64,000 bases of DNA from Pegoplata infirma (lineage: Eukaryota; Arthropoda; Insecta; Diptera; Anthomyiidae), in assembly GCA_963921195.1 (NCBI GenBank), contig OY992540.1, positions 44,911,890-44,975,889 of the forward strand, in the 5' to 3' direction. A program made the position numbers and the translations under genes. This document shows positions 24,481 through 36,065 of the stretch, piece by piece; the first letter of the stretch is position 1, and every line of letters starts with the position of its first letter. The notes beneath the pieces are model-generated. The model had not been told where the DNA came from. It made no database searches and worked only from the letters and a program-made list of their open reading frames with translations.

Positions 24481-25700
24481 TGGTCTAAGTGTACGACTTT
24501 GGACTTCTTCAAACATACAAGTTTTTTATTTGTTTAACAAAACTACAAAAATCAAGTGAGAGTGTTAAATTAGGCTGTGCCGAATTTTATGTGACGAGTT
24601 CTGTCTAAGACTTAAATTTCGGCGTAAAAATTATGTGATTTTTGTTTTGATGGCACATCGGTAAAAGTTGACATAAGTAAGCATAAGAAATTTTCTCATC
24701 CTAACCTAAAAAAATAGGTACAACTACAAAAATTCCATAGATAATTTATCTTTTTTATATTTTTTTATCCTTAATTTTTATAATGACTGCTTTTTTATTT
24801 TTGACAACTTTATTCCGCTGGGAATAGTTCCAGATGTTCCTACTTTTTGTGGTAATTGAAATTTTAAAATATATTAAAAAAAACTTTTGCTAAACTTAAT
24901 GTTAGAGATTTTATTTTATTTTATACATATTTTTTTAATTATCTTCACTTTTTTATTTGTATTTTTCTTTTACTTTGTGTTTTACTTAAATTTAATTATA
25001 ATGTAATTTTGTTGAAGTTTTCAAGCAAATAATCCTTTTTGTTCAGTTTTATCTGTTAGTTAGTTAGTGGGGGAAAAGAGGGGCTGAAAAAAAAAACAAC
25101 ATGTGGATACTTGCCAGCCAGCCAGCCAGCCATCTAGCTTTTAAGAGTCATATCAAATATTTACTATAATGTCCAACAAAGTTCACAAAGTCAAATAGAA
25201 GTTTTTTTTGTTGTGTTTTGTTCAACTAATACCGACATACTTTTTTACTTTATTTTAGAACTAAAAAAAAAGGGAATTTTTAGTCCTTTTGTGTTTTCTA
25301 TATCGTTTTGTTATTCTATTTCATTCAGTTTTTGGTTACGGTTCTGTTTCGGTTTGGCTTAATGTGGCTTTGTTTAACATTATCACACACAATTCAATAT
25401 AAAAGTACCCAGCAAAAAATTTGGTTGAAGAAAAGCAGTTGTGGAAGCACTTATAATTTTAGAGAAACTTGATTTAGTTTAGGGCCTATAATGATATTAT
25501 TTGCAAAGATTTTATAAATGGGTTGCCCCAAAAGAAACAGGACCTTTTGTGAAAATTCAGAACATGTTTTAATGCTTCAATACAGGTTCTAAATTTAAAA
25601 TGAATTTTCAGGAATTTAGTAAATTTTTCAATTAAAATTCTGTGAAATACAACCAAATAATCTGTTTTAATTTGGCCTTCCAACCACTGTAAAGTTTGAG
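24481..25700. other. Unassigned AT-rich DNA
   Basis: No gene seen. A DINE-like terminus (AAGTGAGAGTGTTAAATTAG and TGCCGAATTT) lies at 24553-24595. A short CCAG tetranucleotide run lies near 25117-25132, and a CCCAGCAAAAAATTTGG string near 25409. Confidence 0.4.
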
Positions 25701-25704
25701 GGTC

Positions 25705-25860
25705 TGTTACGCATCGCAATATCGATCTAGCACCCCATAAAGTATATTTTTTAATGATCAGTGGTTAATTCTAAGACATTAAGCAATGTTCATCTGTCCG
25801 TCCATCTGAAGACGACAAAATACAGTCCAAAAATAAAGCACAAACATTTTCATATTTTTA
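25705..25860 (+). mobile_element. DINE 5' fragment
   Basis: It contains GCAATATCGATCTAGCACCC, CATAAAGTATAT, TGATCAGTGG, CTAAGACATT and CTGTCCGTCCATCTG in the usual DINE order. Both ends are missing. Confidence 0.65.
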
Positions 25861-25979
25861 GATTTTCCAAAAGCAGTGCCCAGCTTTAGGACGAAATGTA
25901 AACTACACTGGTGGCACCAGTGTTATGTTAAAAAAATTGCAGGGAAATTTTTTACTAACAATCTTTTTCAAGAACAAGT

Positions 25980-28030
25980 TAGCCCAGGAAAATAAGGGGT
26001 CATCTGCGTAAAATCGGATAGGTTCTCTGAAAATTTGCACAGATCTTAGTTTTGGCAATCTAAATAAGGGAAAAAAAGTCCCAAGAACTCACCCGTGTCC
26101 TTGCTGAGATATTGAGGTCAAAAGTCACAAAAACCGGTGTTTCTACCGTTTTTTGCTAATATCTCGCTTGATATGCGTCATACGCTTTAAGAGTCTATTA
26201 CATAACTTGTAGAATATAAAATTATCTACAATATGTTTCTTAATACTTTTTTCGTATCTTTCGACGTTTCTGAGATATTAAGGCCAAAACTCACAATAAC
26301 CAGATTTCTTACAGTTTTTTGCTAATATCTCGCTTGATATGAGTATTACGCTTTAAAAGTGTATTAAAGAACTTATAGAATATAAAATTGTGTACAAATT
26401 TCTCTCTGAAAGTTTTTTCGTATCCCTCACCGTTTTTGAGATATGGGCGAATTTATCTTTCTATTATGAATATAATAGGGACACGAAATAATGAAAACTG
26501 AAAAGGGCATATCTTTAAAACGAAATCGTGTATTACTAAAAATAAAAAGTGCTACGCAGATAATTTATCTAGCTTTTATTTGAGTCTGATCTAGAGCAGA
26601 TTGTGTAATCTATGAATACACTCATGAAAAAAACTCTGTCAAAAAATCTGTAAACAACTTTCAGCTTCAAACTTTAAGCGGATTTTTCTGCTGAAATAGA
26701 TCTGTTTACTAAGTTTTTAGTCATTTAGTATAGAAAATAACAGAAATCAGCAGAATATTTTTCTAATTTTAAAGAAATATCTTTAAAAAAAAAGTTTTTT
26801 TTTTTTTTCAACCAATCATTAGATTGGCTAGCTGAAATCAACAGATTTTTTCTGCTAAAATGAGCTGATTTTTCTGATAAAATCAGGGAATTTTCAGCTG
26901 AAATCAGGAAATTTTTAGTTGAAATCAGCAGATTTGTCTGCTGTCTCTACAGATTTTCTCATTTAGTTCAAAATGTGCAGACTTTCCTGCAGCTTTGACA
27001 TAGGTTTTATTTTAAGTGAGAGTCAAGCTAGGGAATAAAATTATATTAAAATATTTTTTGATACTGGTTTCCCAATATGTTTCCCAAAAAAAAATCGATT
27101 TTTTCTAAGCTCAAAATTTTGTATTTTTAGTAATAATCTTTTTGTTTATCTTCAGGTATCATACAACTTGCCGATCAACAAAAAGTTTCAGACCAGGATT
27201 GTGGTGTAAAATACACCCGTTTCTCAGGCCATTTAATTTATGACCTCCAACTTTTTTTATAACACACGAAATATTTTTTGCTGCTTTTTTAATTTCTCTA
27301 CACTAAGTTACCTGCATCTAAAAAATATTTTAGAATAACATAATTTTACAAATCGACTTTCGCAGCATTTCCATTAATTACACAATAAGCTCTAGATCGG
27401 ACTCAAATAAGAGCTAGATTTATTATCTACGTAGCACTTTTTATTTTTTAGTAATACACGATTTCGTTTTAAAGATATGCCCTTTTCAGTTTTCATGTTT
27501 GGTGTCATTATTTTGTGTCCCCCTATTATATTCATAAATTAAAGATAAATTCGCCCATATCTCAAAAACGGTGAGGGATACGAAAAAAATTATAAAGAGA
27601 AATTTGTACATAATTTTATATTCTATTAGTTCTTTAATACACTTTTAAAGCGTACCGCTCATATCAAGCGAGCTATTAGCAAAAAACTGTAAAAAATTAG
27701 GTTTTTGTGAATTTTGGCCTTAATATTTCAGAAACGGTGAGAGATACGAAAAAAGTATTAAGGAACACATTGTATATAATTTTATATTCTACAAGTTTTG
27801 TAATAGACTCTTAAGGCTTGTGACGCATATCAAGCGAGATATTAGCAAAAAACTGTAAAAAACCTAGTTTTTGTGACCTTTGACCTCAATATCTCAGCAA
27901 GGACACGGGGGATTTCTTGGGACTTTTTTTCTCTTATTTATATTGTCAAAACAAAGGTCTGTGCAAATTTTCAGAGAACCTATCCGATTTTCCGCAGATT
28001 GCCCTTTTTTCTCCTTATTTTCCTGGGCTA
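25980..28030. mobile_element. Long inverted-repeat element, about 640-bp arms
   Basis: The left arm 25980 to about 26615 and right arm about 27385-28030 are inverted copies. Termini are TAGCCCAGGAAAATAAGG and CCTTATTTTCCTGGGCTA. Each arm holds two imperfect tandem modules of about 170 bp (TTTTTTGCTAATATCTCGCT, AGAATATAAAATT, TTTTTTCGTATC). The loop (26616-27384) includes a CAGCAGATTTTTCTGCTG minisatellite. Flanks (AGT on both sides, or TA within the termini) do not give a clear duplication, so the superfamily is unresolved. No coding frame. Confidence 0.75.
26680..26990. repeat. Palindromic CAGCAGATTT minisatellite
   Basis: Loose repeats of GAAATCAGCAGATTTTTCTG with variants (TCAGCTGAAATCAGGAAATT). 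Like the CTCAGAATCTGAG arrays, the units are self-complementary and lie inside an inverted-repeat element. Confidence 0.55.
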
Positions 28031-28095
28031 AGTACCTTCCAATCGATTCTAAATCCTACTGATGATAACACTAACTGGGGTGTTTGAAACCGGTA

Positions 28096-29200
28096 CACTC
28101 AAAAAAGTATGTCGGTAAAATCTACTACAAAAGACAGTTGTTTTGGCTACATTTTGTTGTTGAAAATGCGTCCACTACATATTACGGTAAAAACAACTGA
28201 ACATGTTGTTGTTTTTAACTATTGATTTTCAACTAAAAAATGTAGTAAAAACTTTTACAAAAGACGGTAAAACAACCCATGCTAAAACTACTACTAATAC
28301 AATAAAAACAACTGTTTATACAGTTGTTTTTACTGCACTTGCCTGAAAGTTTATTTAAAAAATTTCTTAAACGTTTAAGTGATTGAAATTTATTTATTTA
28401 AAAAGCAATACATTTCAGTTGTTTGTATAGAATTTAGACATGAAATTAAAATTTTTTGGTGTATTTATCTGGAATTATAGAAGAAAAAAATTATATTAAT
28501 AAAATGTTAAACAAAATAAAATTATTGTATTTACCTTTGTTTTTTTAATAGTTTATTTAAAATTTTCACCGCTACTGATCAAAATTTGTCTGGAATAAAA
28601 AAAACGAAATTCTTTGGTAAAATTGATTTATAAAAAAAGAATTAATTTGCAATGTTTCAAAAAAGTATGTACCTGTTCTGTTGTGTATACAAAGAAAAGA
28701 ATGATGGCACGCTCATAAGAAAACAAAACACTGCATACATTTTATTTTGGTTTTTATGCACGCTTTTGTGAGCGCTATATTATACACACTTGTTATCTCA
28801 TTTATCCACTTATTTTCTTTCGCTCAAGAATATTTTTCCAAAAACATATTTTTTGTTATAATTAAATTTAATAAATTGTAATTTAATTTATTTAGATATT
28901 ATTTATTTGGTATAAAAATAATTCCTTCCGCATGCCGCACGACCAACTCGTTCGACACATTCGTTTGCAATAAAAATTTCTAGAAAAAAACGAGTTTTTA
29001 GAAAAAAACTAAAAACAACTACATAAATCAACTATTGCTACAGTGTAGTATATTTTTTGTATTTATTTTTTGAAACTACTACAAAAAAAGCTGTTTGAGA
29101 TTTTTTCATACAGAAACGACCGAAATTGGAGTTAAAAACAACAGCTACTACTTACTACACAAACGACCGTCATGTAGTAACTGCAATAATTTTCTGAGTG
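28096..29200. mobile_element. TA-flanked CACTCAAAAA element
   Basis: Ends CACTCAAAAAAGTATGTCGG and ATAATTTTCTGAGTG are inverted and bordered by TA. The undisturbed opposite arm of the host element (about 29694-29708) reads straight through the site as CCGGTATGGG in reverse complement, so the ends are exact. Subterminal regions are rich in ACTACAA and CAGTTGTTTTTA motifs on both strands. At 1105 bp it has no coding frame, so it is non-autonomous. Confidence 0.82.
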
Positions 29201-29411
29201 TATGGGAAATACCAGAAATGTCTATAATTTTTAGAAATTCAATTTTTCTTCTGCATTTTTTTCAACTTGAACCCTTATGGTTCTAAAAAATGTTTCTGGG
29301 TGGTAGATGTTTTTTAAAACATGATGTACTAGGGTGGCACTTTTTTGGCTATTCTCATAATATATCAATACCAAAAATTTAAGTAACTTAGGTTTGTAAC
29401 CTGGATAATAA

Positions 29412-29454
29412 TTCACCTCGTGGTGAATAAAAAAAATATTCACCAGCTGGTGAA
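29412..29454. repeat. Pair of 16-bp palindromes, copy 2
   Basis: TTCACCTCGTGGTGAA (29412-29427, one central mismatch) and TTCACCAGCTGGTGAA (29439-29454, perfect), followed at 29467-29632 by a TTTTTTTTCATCAATA array, the same arrangement as copy 1. Confidence 0.85.
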
Positions 29455-29731
29455 CAACATAAATATTTTTCATCAATATTTTTTTTGTCAATATTTTTTT
29501 CATCAATATTTTTTATTTCATCAATATTCTTTTTTTCATCAATATTTTTTTTTCATCAATCTTTTTTTTTTATCAGTATTTTTTTTTTTATCAATATTTA
29601 TTTTATCAATATTTTTATTTTTCTTATAAGGTTCAAGTTGAAAAAATGCAGAATAAAAATTGAATTTCTAAAAATTGTAGACATTGCTGTTATTTCCCAT
29701 ACCGGTTTCATACACCCCAGTTAGTGTTAGC

Positions 29732-30668
29732 TAGGCTGACCATTCGTACTGATTTGATCATACATGTACTGATTTTTGATCACGTGTACTGATCAAAAAA
29801 CGTTGTACTGATTTGTACTGATTTTTTGAAATATGTACTGATTATACTGATTTTTGAACATTTCAACATAAAAAATAATTTTATTCGAAAAGTCTATATA
29901 GAAACTTGAGTTTCCATAAAATAAGTCTTCAAGTTAGTTTTTTATACTGGGATCTAGGGAGCTGTACGATCTTTCTGATTTGTTGGATGTCAAAATTCAA
30001 CATCTAAGGAGTTTCATAAGAAGCTCAAACTGGTTTAACGACAGGGACTAGTAGGGAAACCTATTACGGTCCCGTGGTATCACAATGGACCTCAGAGTCT
30101 ACGTGTGTTGATGTCAGCAGCCACTTACAACCTAACCTAACCTAGTTTTTTATAACTTAATTCTGACAATAAGATAATTTATAATGAATTCTAAAGAGCT
30201 AAGAATTCAAAAATCAAGAGGTTCCTTAAGGCAAAAATGTATCTGAGCGTGAAGTTATTTTGATCTTCATGAATTTATATGAAGTTTACTTAAACGAAAA
30301 GTTCACGGGATGATGGAATTTTTATATTTTTTTGGAATGATAATGTAATTGGATGAATAAAATGATTCTTAGATGCTCGATGAAGTAATGTCATACGAAT
30401 TTATTGGAAAAATCGCTTAGAACATCAGGTCTATTTAAAAAAGACTTGCTTATTATCTGGGAAGTTTTCTATAAGAATGAGTTATTAAAAGTCCTCAGAA
30501 TCTGTGGACTTTTTATTCACAAAACCTGTGGGTTTTTGTTATATTTTCTGCACCAAAACGATCAAAACATTCAATTGAAGTTGTTTGTAACCAACAAAAT
30601 TTTACGCAAAATAACGCCACAGTTTATGACAGTTGTTTTTAATAGTTGTTTTTACTGAATACTTATTG
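29732..30668 (+). mobile_element. hAT-type MITE of the TAGGCTGACCATT family, 3'-truncated
   Basis: It is closely similar to the complete element at 61214-62152: same terminus TAGGCTGACCATTCG, then a TGTACTGATTT-rich region with repeated GTACTGAT motifs, then a shared body. It is interrupted at 29947-30142 by a LINE fragment and cut short near 30668, where a DINE fragment follows, so its right TIR is lost. Confidence 0.75.
29947..30142 (+). mobile_element. 5'-truncated I/R1-type LINE with 12-bp TSD
   Basis: Direct repeats TAGTTTTTTATA at 29935-29946 and 30143-30154 flank a 196-bp insert. Its start reads RELYDLSDLLDVKIQHLRSF and then IRSSNWFNDRD*, fitting the last residues of an I/R1-group ORF2. 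The 3' UTR has GTGGTATCACAATGGACCT and ends in ACCTAACCTAACCT. The same UTR signature and tail occur, reversed, at the 3' end of the LINE at 33476-36000, so both belong to related families. Confidence 0.8.
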
Positions 30669-30795
30669 AACAAACACAGACACGCAGATTGATAGATATC
30701 ACTAGAATGTCTTAAAAACCTTTTCGGATCAATAATATTTAAACATAATGGGGTCCTCGACCGATATTTCAATGCGTTTTGCATGAAATAACAAA
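30655..30795 (-). mobile_element. DINE fragment (minus)
   Basis: In reverse complement it shows CATTGAAATATCGGTCGAGG, ACCCCATTATG, TGATCCGAAAAGG and AAGACATTCTAGTGATATC, the DINE core order without its ends. Confidence 0.6.
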
Positions 30796-31221
30796 ATATA
30801 TGTAGCGTTTTTTTTCTAGAAAAATTTTTCTTTGGAAAGATCACCTATTTATACAGCAAAACATTATCATGATTCACTGGTTTGGGCAGGAGTACAAACT
30901 TCACAGACATTTTACGCTAAGGTTGTCCTACTTTGGGGGCTCTGAACATGCCCCTATTGGACATGTAGGGTCCACCGGTCAAACTTAAACTCCAAATTGC
31001 GTTAGCTATTGAATGGCCGAATTATTTAAAAAAAAAAAACGATAATAAACCACCCTGCGCTGTGTAATATCCTAGCAAAAATAAATCGAGATTTGGGCAG
31101 CACAGTTTCTTTTTATAGCATAACATAACGCATTTATAGAACGTTTTAGAGGAAGCAGTAAAGGTAAGGGGCACAAATTGATTTTTTTTAAAGATTTTTT
31201 TCTCATTGTATCACAGTATTG
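30796..31221. other. Unassigned DNA
   Basis: No gene seen. A GGGCAGGAGTACAAACTTC string (30885-30903) matches the end of the composite dispersed block. A CCTAGCAAAAATAAATCGAG string near 31070 resembles the CCCAGCAAA MITE terminus. Confidence 0.35.
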
Positions 31222-31790
31222 AGTTTAAACACCTCAATTCAACCGAAAAAAGTAGCATTTTTGACCTTACCCTATTCGAAAACTAATAGCGACAGGCCAT
31301 TTCAAAGGTCATATATGGACTCAGCACGTTGAAGCCATTCAGAAAAGTGAACTGTGGTACCAGAATCTCAAAGACAAAAAAAATCTTGGTGAACGTCATT
31401 TTAAAGGCTGTTTCATTACCTATTATCTGAAACCTAAATGAGACGTGTATTGTTATTACTTTTCGAGACATCTTTATTTATGTCAGAACACTTTTGTCAA
31501 ATATAAACGATTTTGCCAATTTTCAAAACCCCATATCTCGGGAAGAAAAACTATCAGAAGTCCCAAATTTCGGCACAGTAATATTTTTATAAGGGCCCAA
31601 CTATATTCCAAGTTTCATTTAATTCGAATGGGGTAAGGTCAAAAATGCTACTTTTTTCGAATACTGGAATGACCAAAGCCAAAAAAATTGGCACAATCTC
31701 TTTTTTGTTAAAGTTCACCACAGTACTGAATTTCATTAAATTTGGAGGGGGTTAGGTCAACTCGTCGCTTGAATTGAGGTGTTTTAGCTC
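31222..31790. repeat. Imperfect inverted repeat
   Basis: AACACCTCAATTCAACCGAA and AAAAGTAGCATTTTTGACCT (31228-31275) recur inverted as AGGTCAAAAATGCTACTTTT (31636-31655) and TTGAATTGAGGTGTTTTA (31771-31788). The right side has about 110 bp extra between the two blocks. It is probably a decayed inverted-repeat element with unknown ends. Confidence 0.5.
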
Positions 31791-32214
31791 TATTATATTT
31801 CGTACAGATAAAATTATCAAAATCAAATAAGTTTCATACCAATATTAAAGTATTTACATGATATCTGACAAAACGAAAAAAGGGTCAGTTTGTGATAACA
31901 GAGAAAAAGACAAAATACCCAAATTGTGGTGGCTAGAGAAAGTTCTGGACAAGTTACCAAAATTAAAACGAGTAAAAAATTACTTGTTGGTCAACAATGT
32001 CATTCTAAAGCGCTACACAAATGATTACAATTAGTTTAAACAGTGAAAACAACTGTGTCTTTTGAATAATTTGAAGAAATATAATTTAAAATTATCCACA
32101 ACAATTAAAAAAAAAAATATTGAAAAAAATTGTAATAAAAATGTCGTCAAAACAATTGGTAAAAGAAATTAATTTTCAGAAAAAAAATCTGCTTTTTAAA
32201 GTATTTGTGTAAAA

Positions 32215-32409
32215 AAATATTTTTGTATCCAATTTTGTTCATATATGTCAACCAGCACAATATTGTATTTTTAGGTTATGTGGTTTTCGTTCATAACATT
32301 TGACACTCTAAACCGATATCGCTTAAATGTAATACCAAACTTCTCGGGAAATATGTCATATCTAACAAGGGAAGTATTCAAACCAGGCACGTAGGCAGGG
32401 GGGGGGGGG
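32215..32409 (-). mobile_element. DINE fragment with truncated MITE end and a 12-G run
   Basis: 32215-32365 matches the central DINE block in reverse (TTGTTCATATATGTCAACCA, AACCGATATCGCTTAAATG). It is followed by TAACAAGGGAAGTATTC, about 18 bp of the CAAGGG MITE terminus inserted at a TAA. Then comes CAGGCACGTAGGCA and an uninterrupted run of 12 G (32398-32409), a possible start of yet another element. The G-run is extreme for this AT-rich window. Confidence 0.5.
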
Positions 32410-33475
32410 CCGGCGCACCCCTCAAAATGATTTGGCCATAACAAATTTTAAGACATTGCACTGCGAAATATATGTTTGTTAACAAAAAAACCCGATTCCG
32501 CTCAGACAGGACGATCACTTTAAAACGCACAACATGTTCGTTAATTTCCGCCAAATAAAACTCTTTGGTGTTACATATTAATAGTCCAATTACATTACAC
32601 CTCCGTTATTTGCTTGCCAGCTGTAGTGTATTTAAATGTAGCAAAATACAACTGATTGGAAAATTTCTCTGTTAACTCCCTAAGGCTGATTATAAGAGGG
32701 GTCATCGTGGTAGGTCTATTTAATTTTTTTTTGTTAGCTAGAAAATTGTTTTAAAAAAATGTTCGTATTTAGAATACAAAGTGTTTGCCAAAGTATGGCC
32801 TCAGGATTTAAAATACCATTTATTGCTACTTATGACTTGGTAAATATTTAATTAAACGCCATTTTATTTTTTTGTTTTTGCTTTTTTAAATCTCTTACGG
32901 ATGCTTCCACTATCTTTATACTATGCCAGGACTTTTTTTTGTTTGGCTTCGTTTACGGGTTTGTGCTTTTTGTTTTATGTTGTGTTGCTGAGAACGAAAA
33001 AGGATAGTCATTTGAAGCGTAATGCTTAGCAAACTGCTTAAACAATACATTTAAAATGGTCAAAAAATGGTTTGGCAAGTAATAATGAAAATGTTTTAAA
33101 TGGGTTTCTGTTAATCCTGTGAAAATGAGGGTTAATCAGATGAGTTTTTTCCTTTTTTCTTTCTATCTGGTTGTGAATGATAAACAGGTAGAGAGATATT
33201 TTGATTTGTTTTTATAAATATAAAAAAAGGATCACAGTTGCACGCTGGGACAGAGAAGGTATTTTTTAGGGAAAAGTCTATACACTTAGAGTCACTGATC
33301 CAAATTTGTCGTTGAAAAAAAAAAAATCAAAAAGGGGGACCCAATATACTGGAAAAAATAAGAGGGGAAAAAATAATTTGAAGTCCAAACCAAAAGAGAT
33401 GTAAATTTGTCAAATAAACAAAATCAGATTCGCTGTCTCTGGAAAGTACAATGCAGTCTAAATAAAAAGAGCTGT
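32410..33475. other. Unassigned AT-rich DNA
   Basis: No coding frame, RNA gene or element boundary can be supported on either strand. Confidence 0.4.
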
Positions 33476-36000
33476 AGGTTAGGCTAGATAGGAATCCGCC
33501 AATTTGGCGAATTCACTCGGAGGACATAAGGTCCATTTTGATTCCCTTAATTGTCATTTTCCTACTCCCCACTGACATTAAAATTATTTACTTACTGAAC
33601 CACCCCGATTCTTTGAGATGTTCGGCTAGAGATGTCAATGAGTCACCGTTTAGGCATCAAAATCTTTGCCCCAAATGCTTAAGGCGGCTTCTCATCATAT
33701 CCGGACACTCACATAACAATTGCATCACTGACTCCTCCTCCACCACTTCCACGCAACTTCGAAAATAGTCCCTATATCAGAAATTCTCATATGCACCGTC
33801 ATTTGTCCAATTATTACTACTAATGACCGTCCGTTTGCCAAAAGTAAGAAGACTATTTGTCTTCTTAAGATTTGGCAATGGCCACATGGTTGGCTATCTT
33901 TTATTCTATTCTCAGTTATCCTATCAATTTCGTTCATCAATTCCACTATAGGAACCGATATGTCAGATTCTACATGTTTGGCCACTGATTCCGAGCACAT
34001 CCATCAGCCAGTTCGTTCCTACCAAACCCACTATAACCGGGGACCCAGATAAGCTTAACTGTGTGCTGACTGATTCCACGAAAGAATTTCTGACGATTCC
34101 TGATTTTACAGTGTTTGATTCTAAGGCCTTCAAATATGCGAGACTATCCACGAAAATGTTAATGGCGCAAGGACTAACCCAGCAAAATTTTCTGTTCCAA
34201 ATAATCGGTTCCGGAATGCATCAAACTACCCTGCAACCGGCTCTACTTAACATTCCAGAATCAATGATTTTTGTTTGAAATTGTCCTGAAAGCAATCGTT
34301 TTTTTTTTAAAATAATTTTACACAGAAAATTTTGTTGTGATTACCGTAGAATGTATTCAAGAATCTATTAAACCAGGAATTTGTTCTAAATCTGCGCGGC
34401 TTTATCAGTTGCAAGTTCCTCAGCCTGGAAAACACTACACTTATCCGGAAGTCTTAATGTGGCCCCTATTTCGAGGCATTCAGAGCACACTCCCGAGCCC
34501 GTACCCCTCTCCATCTTTTATCCGTCCGTCCGTAAGGATTGAGATCGCATTGTCGGTTATAACATAGTTTTCCGCCCAATCTTTCCTAGTCGGTATTTGG
34601 ACTTCGAAGGTTCTGTTAAAGTTCGTCTGTGGTGAGATATAGTCGGTTCTCTGTTCCAGTTTCATCCCGCCCACCGTTCTTAATATGGTCGAGTGTACCT
34701 AAAAGCAACTCTCTTAACCTGAGAGCCGATTTTGCTGCTCCGCTCTACGGGCTGAATTTTTAGCATCACTTCCAGGCCGGCCTGGGGTTCTGATCTAATA
34801 GCATCTGCGATACACACACGCCAGTCGTTGTACCTTCTATCGATTGCTTAACCCTGATTTTTAGGTAAGCATTGGTCTAATTTTGTTGCGGTTTCAGTAA
34901 TCATTTCAGTTTAAAATTGAGGGACTGATTAGGCCTCCCATCCGATCCTAGTGTTGGGGCTGCCAACAACCTCTAGGCAGGTCGAACAGTTGAGTTTCAG
35001 TGCCTGTTCATTTTGGTGGCCACCTAATTACCTGAGACGCATCGGTTTTAGCATACAATTCAGGTAACTCAACTGTGTGCCTTCTCACTCTAGCTGCCGA
35101 CAGACGGGTGTCTGAAAGACATTACTAGGGGATACTTGGTATAAGACCGGAAGTAGTGAGCTGCTTGGGAATTTCGAACAGAGGAATCGCTTCTTGTCAT
35201 CCCCAAGTGGATGACAGGCAGATAGCATTCCGCACAAGTGCACCTCTGCGAAAGACCCCATCCCTTTGCGGCCCTTTGTTCCTACTAGGAACCACAGGAC
35301 ATAATATATATAATATATGGGTCTAATTATCGCACCATACATCCAGTGGATAATATAAGGTTTTAGACCCCACCTTGTTCCGAAAGTTCTTCTGCAGGTG
35401 AAAAAAGCACATAACGACTTTTCATCAGTCTGTTCCAGGCTGATTCCATCTAATTTGGGAAGAATAAACCTGTCTATCTTAGTTCTTTTTGTGAACAAAA
35501 CAAGTTCGGTTTTGACGGGATTAACTCCCAGACTTGTCGTTTGCCCTCGTTGGGAGTATCTTGAGCGCTGATTCCATGAGTTCGCTAATCGTTAATAAAA
35601 ACTTACCTTTTATTAGGATCACCTTGATACACATTCCGTTAAGTGACTCGAGGATCTCATTTATTACAAAATTCCACAGAAGAGGAGAGATCACTCCCCC
35701 TTATGGAGTGCCCCTTGTAACTGCTTTCTTCGCTTCACCATGACCTATTTTCGAGTTTATTGCATCATGTTGCCCGTCCATAAAGTAATCTGTGTGTCCG
35801 TGTCAGTATTCTGTAGAGCATTAAGAATTGATGATAGTTTGACATTGTTGAACGTAACTTCCATGTTCAGAAATGTTTCCAAAACTCTTGCAAGAGAGCC
35901 GGAAATAAACCATCAGGACCTGCCGATTTATAGGGCTTGAAGGGGCGAACCGCCCACATTATCTTGCGTTTGTACACCATTGTTCTAATGAATTTGTTTA
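33476..36000 (-). pseudogene. Decayed I/R1-type LINE ORF2: reverse transcriptase, RNase H and C-terminal region
   Basis: On the minus strand, from 36000 down, pieces of one ORF2 appear in order. RT start: MWAVRPFKPYKSAGPDGLFP. RT core: RGTP, a TAA stop at 35701-35703, then GGVISPLLWNFVINEILESL. After a disrupted stretch where YADD should be come VNPVKTELVLFTKRTKIDRF and FGTRWGLKPYIIHWMYGAII. RNase H: NAISILTDGRIKDGEGYGLG, RLPDKCSVFQAEELATDKAA, and the 33963-34151 frame (DSLAYLKALESNTVKSG...). The C-terminal region has ESVMQLLCECPDMMRSRLKH and LAEHLKESGWFSK. The 3' UTR (ATCAAAATGGACCTTATGTC) ends near 33476 with a CCTAACCTA tail. Frameshifts, stops and an insertion at about 34160-34340 show it is dead. 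RNase H plus a CECP knuckle places it with I/R1/LOA elements. Confidence 0.85.
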
Positions 36001-36065
36001 CCGGAATAGTAGTTGGTAAAAGTGTACCGAAGTGAAAAAAGTAAAAACAAATTCCGTTTTCATTT

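Larger units (their letters stand above)
28078..29727. mobile_element. TIR element with a TA-flanked insertion in its left arm
   Basis: Ends ACACTAACTGGGGTGT and ACACCCCAGTTAGTGT are inverted, and symmetry continues through GAAACCGGTA, TGGGAAATA, TTTTTAGAAATTCAATTTTT and TGCATTTTTTTCAACTTGAA. TA borders both ends (28076-28077, 29728-29729). The left arm is split at 28096-29200. The centre (29330-29632) carries a palindrome pair and a T-rich CATCAATA array of the composite dispersed family. Confidence 0.68.

Noticed and set aside
25117..25132. CCAG tetranucleotide run as a regulatory element
   Set aside because: Short simple repeat without other signals.
33538..33768. Plus-strand open frames across 33.5-36 kb
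   Set aside because: They are shadows of the minus-strand LINE ORF2, whose motifs appear in the correct order on the other strand.
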